DNA from: Papaver somniferum | Lineage: Eukaryota; Streptophyta; Magnoliopsida; Ranunculales; Papaveraceae | Assembly (NCBI RefSeq): GCF_003573695.1 | Contig: NC_039361.1 | Span: 90,476,149 to 90,540,148 of the forward strand | DNA: 64,000 nt | Direction of reading: 5' to 3' | Part shown: in pieces, positions 11,586-23,680 of the stretch | How positions within the stretch are numbered: the stretch's first letter is position 1 | How the letters are laid out: each line of letters begins with the position of its first letter | The notes under the pieces: model-generated | The model's input: only the letters and a program-made list of their open reading frames with translations | What the model was told of the DNA's origin: nothing | The model's database searches: none | Program-made: the position numbers and the translations under genes

Positions 11586-12725
11586 GTGAATGTTGTTACA
11601 ACCCTTAGGAGTGGAAAGAAAGTTGACAACAAGGTTTCCATTCCTGAAAGTGAACATGTTATAGTTCACCCTTCTGAGCCAGAAAATGAAGAGATTGATA
11701 GAGTCTCTAAAGAGACCAACGAGGGTCATGATGAGTCCGCCTTTGTTCCCAGAGCCTCATTCTCACAGCTGCTAGTTCCAACTAAGAGGGATTCCAACTT
11801 TAATGATATTTTGGAGGTTTTTAAGCAGGTAACTATCAACCTTCCATTTTTAGATGCAATTAAGAAGATTCCCAGTTATGCCAAGTTTCTTAAGGATATG
11901 TGTACGCGAAAGAGAAAACTTGGTGTACAAAAGAAGGCCTTTCTATCTAGTCATGTGAGTTATATTATTCAGAATACCACTACTCCTAAGTATAAATACC
12001 CAGGGTCCCCTACCATTTCTTGCACAATAGGTAAATACCGTGTTGAGAAAGCGTTGCTTGACTTAGGAGCCAGTGTGAACTTACTCCCATACCATGTGTA
12101 CCTTAAACTAGGACTTGGTGAGATGAAACCTACCCAGATGACACTTCAGTTAGATGATAGGTCCGTTAAAATCCCTCGTGGTGTGATCGAGGATGTTCTT
12201 ATTTAGGTCGACAAGTTTATTTATCCAGTGGATTTTGTTATCCTAGATAGCCAACCTGTCCCTGACCCAGAGAACCGGATACCGGTAATTTTAGGTCACC
12301 CGTTTTTAGCTACATCCAATGCGATCATTCTCTGTCGAAATGGTATTATGAATTTGTGTTTTGGTAACATGACTATTGAGTTGAACATTTTTAATATTAC
12401 TAATCTATCCTCTGAACTAGATGACTCAAGCATAGAAGAGGTAAACATGATAGGAATATTAGTCGAGGAGTCATTACCAAACACTTTGTTAGAAGATCCA
12501 TTAGAGAAATGCCTAGCTCAGTTTGGGATTGATTTTGATGATGATAATGTGATTAATGAGGTGAATTCTTTGTTAGATTCAACCCCTTTGTTAGACACTA
12601 GTAATGGATGGAAACCTAAGTTCGAACCACTACCAGTTTCTAAGTCTGCCCTAGTTCCTTCTTTAGAAGAGCCTCCTAAGTTGGACCTTAAACCATTACC
12701 AGATACCCTGAAATATGTGTTTTAG
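11586..12725 (+). pseudogene. Protease region of gypsy A pol
   Basis: Aspartic protease that would cut the gag-pol polyprotein. The frame reads an N-terminal linker (VTTLRSGKKVDN), then FKQVTINLPFLDAIKKIPSYAKFL, a segment shared with element B, then the protease core with the catalytic motif in KALLDLGASVNLLPYHVYLK and the flap-like QLDDRSVKIPRGVIEDVL. One in-frame stop interrupts it at 12204-12206; the frame continues with FIYPVDFVILD and IPVILGHPFLATSNAII. A one-base loss near 12723 shifts the frame before the RT. The DLGAS form of the active site is usual for Athila-type elements. Confidence 0.8.
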
Positions 12726-14300
12726 GCCCATATGAAATTTTACCTGTAATTGTAGCATCCTACATGGATAGCGATCAGGAAAGTAGGCTAGTAACCGTCC
12801 TTTAAAACAACAAGGAAGCTTTAGGGTGGACTATAGCAGGCATTAAGGGTATAACTCCTACTGTTTGTATGCATCGGATTTATTTAGAGGAAGAAACCAA
12901 ACCTTCTAGAGAGATGAAACTTCGACTTAACCCTAATATGAAAGAAGTAGTTCGAACCGAAGTTCTTAAGTTGTTAGATGCAGGCATTATCTATCCCATT
13001 TCAGACAGTAAGTGGGCCATCCCCGTGAAGTTTGTTCCCAAGAAATCAGATATTACTATAGTCCAGAATGATAACAATGAATTAATTCCAACCCGAGCGA
13101 CCACGAGTTGGCGTGTTTGTATTGACTATAGGAAATTGAACAAGGTCACTAGGAAATATCAGTTTCCCCTTCCCTTTATCGACCAAATGCTAGAGAGATT
13201 AGCTGGACATAACCATTACTGCTTTTTAGATGGCTACTCCAGCTATAATCAGATCGTTATTGCCCCAGAAGACCAAGAAAAAACTACTTTTACATGGCCC
13301 TTTGGTACCTTTGCGTATAGAGCATGCCTTTCGGGCTATGTAACGCCCATGCGACTTTTCAGCGTTGCATGATGAACATACTTTCAGATATGGTAGAAAA
13401 GTTTTTAGAGGTTTTTATGGATGACTTTTCAGTGTTTAGTTCGTCTTTTGATGAGTGCTTGCATCATTTGTCATTAGTGATGACTAGGTGTAAGGAAAAG
13501 AATCTAGTGCTTAATTGGGAGAAATGTCATTTCATGGTTCGTTCAGGAATTGTTTTAGGGCATATCATATCTTTTAAGGGTATAGAGGTAGATAAATCCA
13601 AAGTTGACCTTATCAAGACTTTACAGGTCCCAAAAACCGTAAGAGATATTAGGTCATTCTTAGGGAATGCTGGTTTTTATCGTCGATTCATTAAGGACTT
13701 TAGCTTGATTTCTAGACATCTTTGCACTTTACCTGCAAAAGATGTTAAGTTTGTCTTTGATGACACTTGTTTAGAGGCTTTTGAGAAGCTTAAGACTTTA
13801 CTCACTACCGTACCAATAGTCCATGAACCCAAGTGGAACCTACCCTTTGAAATCATGTGTGATACTTCAGATTATGCTATTGGTGTTGTGCTAGGTCAGC
13901 GAGAAAACAAACTACTTCATGTGAGTTACTATGCTAACAAAACTCTGAATGATGCCCAGTTGAACTATACCACTACAGAGAAGGAACTGTTAGCCATTGT
14001 GTTTGCCTTAAACAAGTTTAGATCCTATCTCTTAGGTTCTAAGGTCATAATCTTCACTGATCATGCTGCTTTGAAGTATCTTCTTTCCAAGAAGGATACT
14101 AAACCTAGATTTATTAGATGGATCCTCTTGTTACAGGAATTTTACTTATACATTAGAAACAAAAAAGGTGCAGAAAATATAGTAGCAGACCACTTGTCTA
14201 TGCTTGTTGTGGATACCCTGATGATTCTCCTCATGTTAGGGATAGTTTTCCTGATGAACAACTGTTTTTTGTTACCCAATTACCTTGGTATGCGAATATA
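12726..14300 (+). pseudogene. Reverse transcriptase and RNase H of gypsy A pol
   Basis: Copies element RNA into DNA and removes the RNA strand. RT motifs in order: ISDSKWAIPVKFVPKKS, WRVCIDYRKLNKVTRK, YCFLDGYSSYNQI, the frame-shifted [17 protein letters not shown], and the catalytic FMDDFSVF. The frameshift lies near 13325, within the [13 protein letters not shown] motif. RNase H shows its acidic residues in [41 protein letters not shown] and ENIVADHLS. An in-frame stop lies near 12803 before the RT. All catalytic residues I looked for are present, so decay is by a few stops and shifts only. Confidence 0.88.
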
Positions 14301-15574
14301 GTGAACTATCTTGTTACTGGTCGAATGCCTCAACATTGGGGTAAACAAGATCGTTCTGGGTTTTTAGTCAAGGTTAAGCACTTCTTTTGGGATGATCCTT
14401 ATCTGTTTAAGTATTGTCCAGACCAGATTATTAGGATATGTATACCTGAGAGTGACCAGTACAGTATTATTTCCTTTTGTCATGATCATTCTTGTAGGGG
14501 TCACTTTAGTGCTAAGAAGACTGTTGCTAAGATATTGCAGTATGGATTCTATTGGCCTTCGTTGTTTAAAGACTCCCACAGTTATTGTGTTACTTGTGAA
14601 CATTTCCAGAAATTAGGAATCATTTCCCGTAGGAACATGATTCCCTTGAACCTTGTTTTAGTTGTTGAGGTCTTTGACGTGTGGGCTATTGACTTTATGG
14701 GTCAGTTTCCTAATTCTTTTGGTAAAATATACATCCTTGTCGTTATAGACTATGTCTCTAAGTGGATTGAGGAGGTTGCTTGTCGAACCAATGACCATAG
14801 GGTTGTGATTGAGTTCTTTAAAGATAATATACTTACACGTTTTGGTACACCGCGAGCTACAATTAGTGATGGAGGTTCGCACTTTTGTAATGTACCTTTT
14901 AGGCTTTTGATGAAAAAAAATGGCATTACACATAAGGTATCTACCCCGTATCATCCACAAACTAGTGGTCAAGTAGAGGTTTCCAATAGGGAGATAAAAC
15001 GTATATTAGAGAGAACAGTTAATCCTAATCGGAAAGACTGGTTGTCTAGGCTTACTGATGCCTTATGGGCTTACCGTAATGTGTTTAAGACCCCTATTAG
15101 AATGCTACCTTATCGACTTGTGTATGGAAAGGCATGTCACTTACGTGTTGAGTTAGAACATAGAGCATAATCGGCTGTTAAGCAGCTAAATTTTTCCCTT
15201 GAGGCAGGAGCCCATAGGAAACTCCAGCTCAATGAGTTGGAAGAGATTCGTAGAGATACATAAAATAGTGTTAAGGAGTATAAGAACAAAATGAAACTTT
15301 TGCATGATATAAATATTTTAAGAAAGTCATTTTCTCCAGGTCAAAAAGTTCTTATGTATGATACTCGTTTGCATATATTCCCCGGGAAGTTACCCTCTCG
15401 GTGGACCAGTCCTTTTGTGGTATGAACTGTTTTTCCTCATGGAGCTGTTGAGATCGAGACACCGGATGGTAGTAGTTCTTCGAAGGTTAACGGTCAGAGA
15501 TTGAAACCCTTTTTAGAGCCCTTTCCTACAGGTGATGTTGAGGAGGTCCCTCTGGAGGACCTTGCTTACTCTTG
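14301..15574 (+). pseudogene. Integrase of gypsy A pol
   Basis: Inserts the DNA copy into the genome. A zinc-binding HHCC module is visible ([14 protein letters not shown] ... YCVTCEHFQ), then the DDE core with D in [10 protein letters not shown] in TISDGGSHF and E in [12 protein letters not shown], and [13 protein letters not shown] between the last two. The open frame ends at 15170 (a tryptophan-to-stop type change after LEHRA); readable similarity continues through NELEEIRRDT, FSPGQKVLMYDTRL and RWTSPFVV to the end at about 15574. There is no chromodomain, as expected for the Athila/Tat branch. Confidence 0.85.
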
Positions 15575-16326
15575 ATTAACCATCGAGGCGATTATATGTT
15601 CTATATTAGTTTTTGATTTCTATCTTCACCCAGGTACTATCTTTCCGACTTCTCTCTTTACTGATTCCTCGTGTTACTTTACTTTTGGTACTTTTCTTTC
15701 ATTAGAAACATTGAGGACAATGTTAGATTTAAGTTTGGGGGTGGGGAAGAACTTTTAGTTAGTTGGATTTTTTTGAAACTTCTAGTGTCACATAGTATCC
15801 GATTAGCTAAGTGTACATATTGTTTCTCACCGAAAAGATGGAAATTAGAATTGCTGGGGATAACATTCTAGTGAGACATTAGAGATAAAGACATTAGAGA
15901 TCATTGACAATCAGGAGATAACATGTACCTTATAGAGGGTAACTGTGATGGACCTAACCATCCAAGATGGAAAGACAATTCGGTCAGAAGGAAATGCCAG
16001 AAAGACAAAGCAACTTCACAATGTAGTCTTAGTTACTGGATTACGACTCTCTCTTAGTACAAACTTATCATTATCAACAAGCAGAGCGACATCAAAATAT
16101 ACGAAGAAGTTGAAGACGTTGAAGGTTTATAAGCAACAATATAAAAGCAAAAATCAAAATCAAAGTTTAAGAATTAGTTACAAGAAGTTATAAGAGTAAA
16201 GAAAATCAAAGGATGTAAGTTGTTGAAGTTCAAGATACCAAGACACTACAAGTTGCGAAGATCCAAGTGCTAAAGTATTTCATTCATGGACATGTAAATA
16301 TTAGTTTTGTTATTACCGTATCACAA

Positions 16327-16381
<55 letters not shown>

Positions 16382-17084
16382 TTAAATTTTGTAGTTAGCT
16401 TTTCGTTCAATAAGGTCATAGGGAAGTAGAAATCTATAAGGAAGTTTCAAGCAAGAAATTGAGGAGAGAAGAGTTAACTGCCAAGGTTCTACGAGGTTCG
16501 AGAGTTTATCATCAACAGTTGAAGGAGAATAATACGTTGTTTCTACTGAGCACTATGAGAGAGTCGAAGAGAGATGCATATTGGTTGCTTTGTTAGTCCG
16601 CTTTCCATCTGGCACAAGATCTTTCTAACACTGGTTCAACTCATCGCACGTAATTTGTACAGCTGTATATCATATGTCCCTCTCATCTTTATCTCTCTCC
16701 TAATCTTATCCAGCTGTAAAGTGGATGCATCTCATAATATTTATCTAGCTGTGTAGCGGATATCGCTTTATGTAGCAGTATTGCGAATGTGTCTCCCCTT
16801 TTCTTTATTCATCTTTAGAGTGGATACCTTTACTTTCTATGGCATTCTAGTTACCTGGCGATATGTTGAGAATATGTATGTCCTCATAACTCTTTGGATA
16901 CTTGTGACCAATTGGAAGTCAAGGTTTTGGAGGTACACCTCTTGTAAACCCTCCCGAGACAAAACTCGGCCACTAGGTCCACCTAGGGGTTCAAAGGCTT
17001 GTTGCACACGCTAAGTGCAATCACGATGCCTGCGACAGTGAGTTAGGATTTTATTTTCTACATTAGATTTGCTCGAGGACTAGC
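15575..17084 (+). other. 3' untranslated region of gypsy A
   Basis: No gene; short ORFs here are chance. It holds a purine-rich tract at 15709-15750 (acattgaggacaatgttaga followed by a tttaagtttggggg stretch), a TA microsatellite and several cagctgt...agcgga motifs near 16660-16765 related to those in element B. Confidence 0.6.
16331..16378. repeat. (TA)24 microsatellite
   Basis: Forty-eight bases of perfect TA dinucleotide repeat in the 3' untranslated region of gypsy A. Confidence 0.95.
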
Positions 17085-17106
17085 AAATAATAAGTTTGGA
17101 GGTATT
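17085..17106 (+). other. Polypurine tract of gypsy A
   Basis: aaataataagtttggaggta directly before the LTR start. It follows gctcgaggactagcaaa, the same arrangement seen before the 3' LTRs of B and C. Confidence 0.6.
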
Positions 17107-18709
17107 TGATAGACATACTTTTGTGTCTAAGTTGTCCTCAATTTTCTGTATTGTTGGTACTCGATTTTGTACTTATTATGATGTTTTGTTTATTTGTAGG
17201 TATTTTTGGGAAATAAACATTTTTGGAAAAATCGGCTCGAAAATTACTTGGGGCACCCCCGGAAAAAAGTACTAAATGCACGCTCATTTTGGATAAGGGC
17301 ACCCCTAGGCACCCTAGCTGTTAAAGGCGCCCTGTTTTGGATCGGGGCACTTCATCCTCTCCATTTCAAACTTTGGAATTGGTGGGAATTTTTGTTCTTC
17401 ACCAGAAGAGATTAGGTTCGTGTTTTGGAAGAGATTTGAGTAGACTCGATGGCTGAAACTGCATAGTTCGACTTGATTGATCTTAACAGGCATGGTACGA
17501 TCAATGTTTTGGATTAGAATTGGCTGGAAACTTAGATTACGCAATTCATGGAGTTATGTATTTAAAAAAAACGATATGGATATTTTGGTTTTGGACGACT
17601 TCTAGGGAGATTAAAACACTACGATTGGTTGGATTTGGCCTATTTCAGCTTAACAAGACTGGTAAGTCCATCAGAACCGGTAAATTTGGGCTACGTCAAC
17701 AGAGAGAAGAAAACAGGGAGTACGTGTACAAAGTGAGACAATCACCGGATTTTATGACTTGTAGTGAGTTTTAAACATGTATTGCAGAATTGAGCAACCA
17801 TTTGGAGCGTGTAGAAGATAAATAAGGAGATTTGAAAGCTGCAGAGCGCATGAAAATCAAAATCAGAGATTAAAAGAAGGAGAATCTTCGTACCCTGGAT
17901 GGAGAATAATGAAGAATATTTTGCAATCAAGATGAGATATTTTTTGCTGACATGTATAAATAGGCTGTTGGGATGTTGTAGAGGGGTTATCGAGAGTTTG
18001 GAGAGATAAGGGACGCTGCAGAGATAGTTTTGATCATCATAGAAGTGAAGAAAGTGAAGAACATAATACAGTCAAAGACAACAGTTTACTGATTGTCATC
18101 TATTCTTCCCTTTGTAATGGTGACTCTGTTTTCTTTGTAATAGTCAGTTCACTGAATTGTAACACCCTTTTACTGTTGCGAACCTCTGTTTTACTAGAAT
18201 TTCATCTTTGTAAACACCTTTGAGCAATAAAAAATGAATTTTGAGTGTGTTTCCATCATGATGAGAGGCTAAGTACCCGGTGACTGAGGCAACGGAGGAA
18301 ACTATTCACTCATGCTTGATTGGTAATTTATTTTTACAATTTCTTTAATTATTTTATTTTATTTACTAGGATCAACATAAAGATAAAATTGGTTTCCTTA
18401 GTTAGTTGTGAATCAATTCGATGTGCTATGCTTAGAATCAATTCTTTAATAATTCATGCTTAGGGATTACAGTCTAATATTTGGACACCTTATATATTAA
18501 TAGCGAATTAATGAGAAAAAGAGCTTAATAATAATTTCAGAAATACCATTATAAACCAATCAACTAGAAGGAATAGTGGAATCCGGAGCCTTGGTCTATT
18601 TTTAAAATCTTCATATCATTTTTTATTCTGAGTTTGCTATATTTTTAGTTTTAAAATTAAGTCTGAAATCTACTTTCACAAGTCTCAACGAATCTTATTT
18701 ACTACAACA
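17107..18709 (+). repeat. 3' LTR of gypsy A (1.60 kb)
   Basis: Starts tgatagacatacttttg and ends ttactacaaca. It belongs to a diverged branch of the element B LTR family: shared features include the ggataagggcacccc motif, gatcttaacaggcatggta and the ggtggaatcc...ccttgg segment near the end. It joins the LINE directly at 18710. Confidence 0.75.
17955..17962 (+). promoter_or_regulatory. TATA box in gypsy A 3' LTR
   Basis: tataaata about 850 bases into the LTR. Confidence 0.5.
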
Positions 18710-21442
18710 TAATTGAAACCACATCAGCCATATAGAAGATTGTTTGTAATATTCAATCCAGTGACCTTTATTGTTTTTATATTTAGCTCTCATGAATAAA
18801 GTTCATTCCTCATCTTCAGTTTCAATCTTTCATAGTAATTTCATTAAGAGAGCCTTATACATGATTTCCAATCTTCTCAATCCAAGTCCACCTTCATCCA
18901 CTGGAGCATTTACTGTATCCCATTTCACAGTTACCAATTTCTTCACTGCAGGGTCTCCAGACCACAAAAAAATTCTTATGATTTTTCACACACTTGAATC
19001 ACAGATTTGGGCTACTTGTAAACTGACATGTTGTAGATAGGGATGCTACCTAATACAAATTTAACAAGTGTTAATCTAGTAGAGAAGGCCAATAATTTAC
19101 CCATCCATCCTGCAAGCATCTTCTGCATCATTTCAACCATCCCCCAAACCTGATGTGACTTAACTCTTCTTGGATGGATAACTCCCAAGTATTTATATGG
19201 AAATGTAGACAGCTCCATTTGCAAAGATTGTGCAACTGCTTTTCTTCTTTCATTTGATACTCCTCCCACAAAACATTTGCTCTTAGCCTTGTTCATCACT
19301 TGACCAGATGATATCTAGTATTGTATTAGTAGCTCCATCAAGTTTTCAAGACTCTTTTTATGGACATTACAAAACATAAAAATATCATCTGCAAACATTA
19401 AATGTATTGGTTGACAACCACGTCTATTTACCATTGCTTGTATTTTACCCATCTGCCCTAGTTTAGAAATATTTCTACTTAAAACTTCTTCTGCTAAGAC
19501 AAATAGAATTGGTGAAAGGAGGTCATCTTGCCTCAACCCTCTGCCCACCTCAAAAAAACCACAAGTCCCACCATTAACTAAAACAGATATTCTAGCTGAA
19601 TCAAATATCTTCCATAGCCAGTTGATACCCACTTCTGAAAAACCAAATCTTCTGAGCACTTCAAAAAGAAAATTCCAACTCAAAGAATCATAAACTTGTG
19701 TAATATCAATTTGCAATCCCACATTTCCTCCCCTTATTTTTATATGTAGCTCATTTACAAGTTCAGAGGCTAAAACAATCTTCTCATGGATATTCCTTCC
19801 TTTGATGAAGGCTCCCTGCTGATTTGATGCCATTTTGTCAATAAAAATACTAATCCTTTGTGTTATAATTCTGGTGATAATTTTGAAATTGAAATTTGCC
19901 AGTCCAATAGGTCTGAAATATTCAGCTTTCTTAGCTTCAGGAATTTTAGGCAGTAGAAATAAAAATTTGAATTAAATCCTTTAGGAATGAACATGTTTCT
20001 CTAGCAGTATTGGATAGCTTCTATCAAATCAGCACCTACTACTTCCCAAGAAAATATGTAAAAATTACCTGAAAGTCTATCTGGACCAGGGGCACTATTT
20101 GCGTCCATGTCAAACACAACATTCTTTATTTCAACTTGAGAGGGAATAGCATCCAGAAATTCATTATCTTCTTCACTTAGTATCTTGGGAATAACATCCA
20201 ATAAATCCTCAACAAACTCAACATTTGTTGCTTCAAATTTATTTTTATAATGCAGCACAAGAATATCAGCAATTTAATCTTGACCAATAACTAGATTTCC
20301 TTCTGTAGTTTCCAATTCAAAAATAGTATTATGTGCTTTTCTAATTTTAATATTTGCATGAAAAAATGCATTATTGGCTCCACCTTCTTTAACCCAATTC
20401 ACTCTTGCTTTTTCTCTCATTAGTTCATTATATTGTTGGGTAACCAAATCATGTTTCCCCCTAGCAGTAACAAGTTTATCAAGAGTTCAATATTCTCAGG
20501 ATCAGCATCAGACTCCAGGGTAGCTGCTAAAACTGCCTCTTCAGCTGATTTAACTTTAACTCTTAATTCCCCAAACACCTCCCAGTTCCATTTTTTTAAG
20601 TATAATCTTTAATCTCTTCAATTTGTTGATGAAAATAAATGCTAGATTTCCAATACATTCTTCTTCCCATGAATCTTGTATGACCTTTAAGAACTCAGGA
20701 TGAGTAGTCCACACAGGTTGATATCTAACGGGAATGTTTTTTTGGTTTGGAAATATTAACAACACCTCCCAATAATGGACCATGGTCTGATGTACCTCTG
20801 ACACCCACTTTATAACACCAACCATCATACAACTCCATCCATTTCAGATTACAAAATACCATGTCTAAATCACACATGACTCTTTTCTTTCGCACCCTAT
20901 TATTACACCATGAATACTGAATTCCAGATTTTGGATCCTGTAATGGATTACAAGATTCCACACAATCTCTAAAATCTTGCATTGATAATCTCAATGGATT
21001 TCTGCCACCTTTTTCTTCTTCACAAGATAAAACCGCATTAAAATCACATATTACAAACCATGGTAGATTTAACTCACTTATACATATTAAATATTCCCAT
21101 AAATTTCTTCTATCCATAGTAAAACAAGCAGCATGCACTCCTATAACTAAAACTTCCCCCACATGTACAGTGATTGCTTGTCTTGTATATGATATCACAT
21201 TAGGTGCAGATAAAGACATATGCCAGAACAACCAAATATTGCCTTTTGATGTAGTACTAGAATTATGAATTAGTGTTTGATTCATACCATAATTTCAAAT
21301 TCTTCAAAAAGATGCTTGAAACTCCGACCTTTGGTTTAGCAATCCATGCTAAGGAAGGACTAAATTGATTAACTAAACTTCTGAGTTTGTCTTTGGCTTG
21401 AATTCTTCTCAAACCTCTAACATTCCAGTAGAGGACTCTCAT
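18710..21442 (-). pseudogene. LINE ORF2: endonuclease and reverse transcriptase, broken and 3'-truncated
   Basis: Would nick target DNA and copy LINE RNA at the nick. Start ATG at 21440-21442 gives MRVLYWNVRGL, the classic N-terminus of the APE-type endonuclease. Endonuclease motifs continue with FVICDFNAVLSCEEEKGG and the catalytic GTSDHGPLL. RT motifs: NQQGAFIKGRNIHEKIVLA, LQIDITQVYDSLSW (K of ITKAYDSLSW changed), GLRQDDLLSPILFVLAEEVL (GDP changed to DDL) and the catalytic HLMFADDIFMF. After the RT come CFVGGVSNERRK, FPYKYLGV and WSGDPAVKKL, then EGGLGLRR. Several stops and frameshifts break it, so it is inactive. Confidence 0.88.
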
Positions 21443-22810
21443 TGAGATTGAGAAGTTTGGGAAGTACTTGAGCTCCCCATACCAGTATTAATTTTTACTA
21501 AATTACTTGCTTGTTTTCTAGTTGTAACAGTAGGAATTTCTTTGATTTTACCCTTACTAGGTCTACCAACTACTTTTGAAAAAGCATTGTCTTGTTTTTC
21601 TACTAAAACAATCAGAGCATTAATTTTTCTAGGAGAACCAATAGACTTACCCCCATTAACACCATTTGCTGCTACATCAAGTTTTCTAGACTTTGAAGCT
21701 TTTCCTGAAACATCTTTCCATGCACCCAAAATCTCATTCTCAGAGTTTATATTTGATAAAACATGAGCAGACAATATCTCATCTGAATCCACCAAGGATT
21801 GTGATATTGCATCAACACTTATTTCATTATTCACTGAAGGAATGCTTGTCCCAATATCCAACAATCTCTCAAATGATAACACATGAATAAAAGTACCAAC
21901 ACTTATTTCCTTCCCTCTTGCTCTTTATACTGACTAAAAGTAGGAATAATGATTTCTCCTTCTTCCATTTTATGTAATACTGGATCACTTGATTGGGGAG
22001 AACTTATCTCCTTTGGAGTAAAACAGATATCAAAACCACTCTTAGTTTATTTCTGAATTTTGGTAGGAGTATATCTCCATTGTTGTTGAGCTTCACCTTT
22101 ATGAGCTTGTTCTCTCCTCAAAAGTCTACATTCAGCAACAAAATGTCCTATTGTATGCAATGATTGCAAAACTTAGGAACCTTAGAAATTCTCACCTCTT
22201 ATTCAAACTTACCATATTTTGATTCAACCCAAACCTTGTTTGGAATCACTTTAGCTAAATCGACTTCCACCAGAATACTGGCATAATAACCTATGTCCTT
22301 CTTCAAAGTAATTCCATCCACGCGAATTGGTCTTCCCAGAGCACTTCCCATTGACATGAGTATATTTTCAGTCCAATATTCAATACATAATCCAGGAAAT
22401 ACAGTCCATACAAAAGCAATAGAATATTTTTGTAATTCTGGTTTAAAATCACGTTCCCAAAATCCGAGTCTTAAAATCTGAGACTCAATTTCCCAGAATC
22501 CTTCATATACGTACTTCATATCCTCACCATTATCCAGCTTAAAAATAAAGAAACCCTTACCAATAGGAATAAATTGACAATTACCTTTGAGTGTCCATTG
22601 TTTCCTTAAACTAGATTCAGCAACTGTCAATTTAATCTTTACAAGATCCAAACGACCAATTAAACTAAATCTCCATTCATTTAAGCTTGCATCAATCACC
22701 TAATTAGGAATAAAAATTGAAGTAGTAAAAGATTGTGGAGCAGAAGTATTATCAGATCTGAGATTTTTTGCAATCTCAAAATCTGATTGAGACTTTGAAT
22801 CATTCGACAT
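21439..22810 (-). pseudogene. LINE ORF1: DUF4283-type nucleic-acid-binding protein, broken
   Basis: RNA-binding partner of ORF2. Start MSNDSKSQSDFEIAKN at 22810; an in-frame stop just before VIDASLNEWRFSLIGRLD; then the DUF4283-like region with FIPIGKGFFIFKLDNGED and WTVFPGLCIEYWTENIL. A zinc knuckle follows, split by a one-base shift: CNHC in one frame and GHFVAEC in the next (about 22130-22180). The C-terminal part (21882-21439) is low complexity and ends in TSQTSQSQ. The stop TGA overlaps the ORF2 start ATG. Confidence 0.8.
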
Positions 22811-23048
22811 GTTATCGCAGATTTTAAACATTACGAATCATTATTACAAAAATAAAAAGCACCTGAAGAATTAAAACCAAAAATCTGAAATCAAAATTCA
22901 CCTGAGATGATGAATTTGATGTACAAAGACACGAAAAACGAGAAGAAAATTTTATCCGAGTTGATCACCGAGTTGCAGAGCTCAACTCAAAAAGTCGGTG
23001 ATCAATTAGTTCAGAAGACTTTCACAGCACTCAATACTCAGATCGGAG

Positions 23049-23387
23049 ATGTTTTTTAATTTTGCACGAGTGTCCATATATACCACAAGATCAGAAAGTT
23101 TCCATGGACGCACGAGCATGGAATTCCACTCTAAAAGGAATACCACACCAGCAGAAGATATTCAAGGCACGACTGCACGAGTAATCAAGCCTAACAAGTT
23201 TCATGAAGGGGATTTAGTTCTCAAACCAACTGAGCGCAGTCTCCATTTTATAAGGAGTTCCAACTAGGAAAGACCTTTCATGATGTCTAAGTATGTTGCT
23301 GGAGGATATTACAAATTAGTCAACATGGATGGAAAAGAAAACGTGGCAATAATACATGAGACTTGGATCAAATCATTTGATGCATGA
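23049..23387 (+). pseudogene. C-terminal end of a gypsy pol (integrase tail), Tat-B
   Basis: The reading NKFHEGDLVLKPTERS matches the conserved post-core segment of gypsy integrases (F-x-x-G-D-L-V-L), and YVAGGYYKLVNMDGKE is the usual small beta-barrel end (G-A-Y-x-L-x-x-x-D-G). An in-frame stop lies at 23265-23267; the natural stop is at 23385-23387. RT and the integrase core are not present upstream, because the LINE sits there. Confidence 0.65.
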
Positions 23388-23680
23388 GATATTGGATGTT
23401 TGAGGTATTGGGGTTCAAGGCACAAACACCCAAGACATCTGAATTTGGCATTTAGGATTTTCTTTCACTGTATTTCAATTTCTCCAAAATGTTTGCAATA
23501 TTTGCATTCAGTACTTGAATTCAGTAATTAATCAAGATTCAGTTTATTTAAAGAAGATCCATATCAAATCCAAAAGAAAATCCTCAATCATCTACTTATC
23601 CAAAATCAATCAAAATCAAAACCAAAATCAAACCTCACGTATCTCATAAGTTCAGAGTTCAAGAGATTATGGAAAGGAAA
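23388..23680. other. Spacer between Tat-B pol end and the antisense gene
   Basis: A-rich repetitive aatcaaaatc/aaccaaaatc stretch; no gene. It would be the 3' untranslated side of both convergent transcripts. Confidence 0.5.

Larger units (their letters stand above)
8305..18709 (+). mobile_element. Athila-like Ty3/gypsy retrotransposon A (decayed, mismatched ends)
   Basis: Plus-strand element with gag (10073), protease (11586), RT-RNase H (12726), integrase (to 15574), a long 3' untranslated region, a polypurine tract at 17085 and a 3' LTR at 17107-18709. Domain order PR-RT-RH-INT is that of Ty3/gypsy; the protease motif LLDLGASVNLLP and the absence of a chromodomain fit the Athila/Tat branch. 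The LTR at the left (8305-9773) is of the same family as the element C LTR and does not match the 3' LTR, so the left part may belong to a different element fused to A. Confidence 0.75.
18710..23045 (-). mobile_element. Plant LINE (L1-type non-LTR retrotransposon), 3' end cut off
   Basis: Minus-strand element with a 5' untranslated region (22811 to about 23045), ORF1 (22810-21439) and ORF2 (21442-18710). The ORFs overlap in an ATGA. The 3' end, with any poly(A) tail, is missing: translation similarity to LINE ORF2 continues right up to the LTR border at 18710, so gypsy A, or the LTR at its end, inserted into this LINE. The missing part is not found on the other side of A. The 5' boundary is approximate. 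Confidence 0.85.

Noticed and set aside
8305..15574. Possible endogenous pararetrovirus (caulimovirus-like) origin of gypsy A
   Set aside because: An integrase with zinc-binding and DDE motifs is present, LTRs flank related elements, and no movement-protein motif is seen; Ty3/gypsy fits better.
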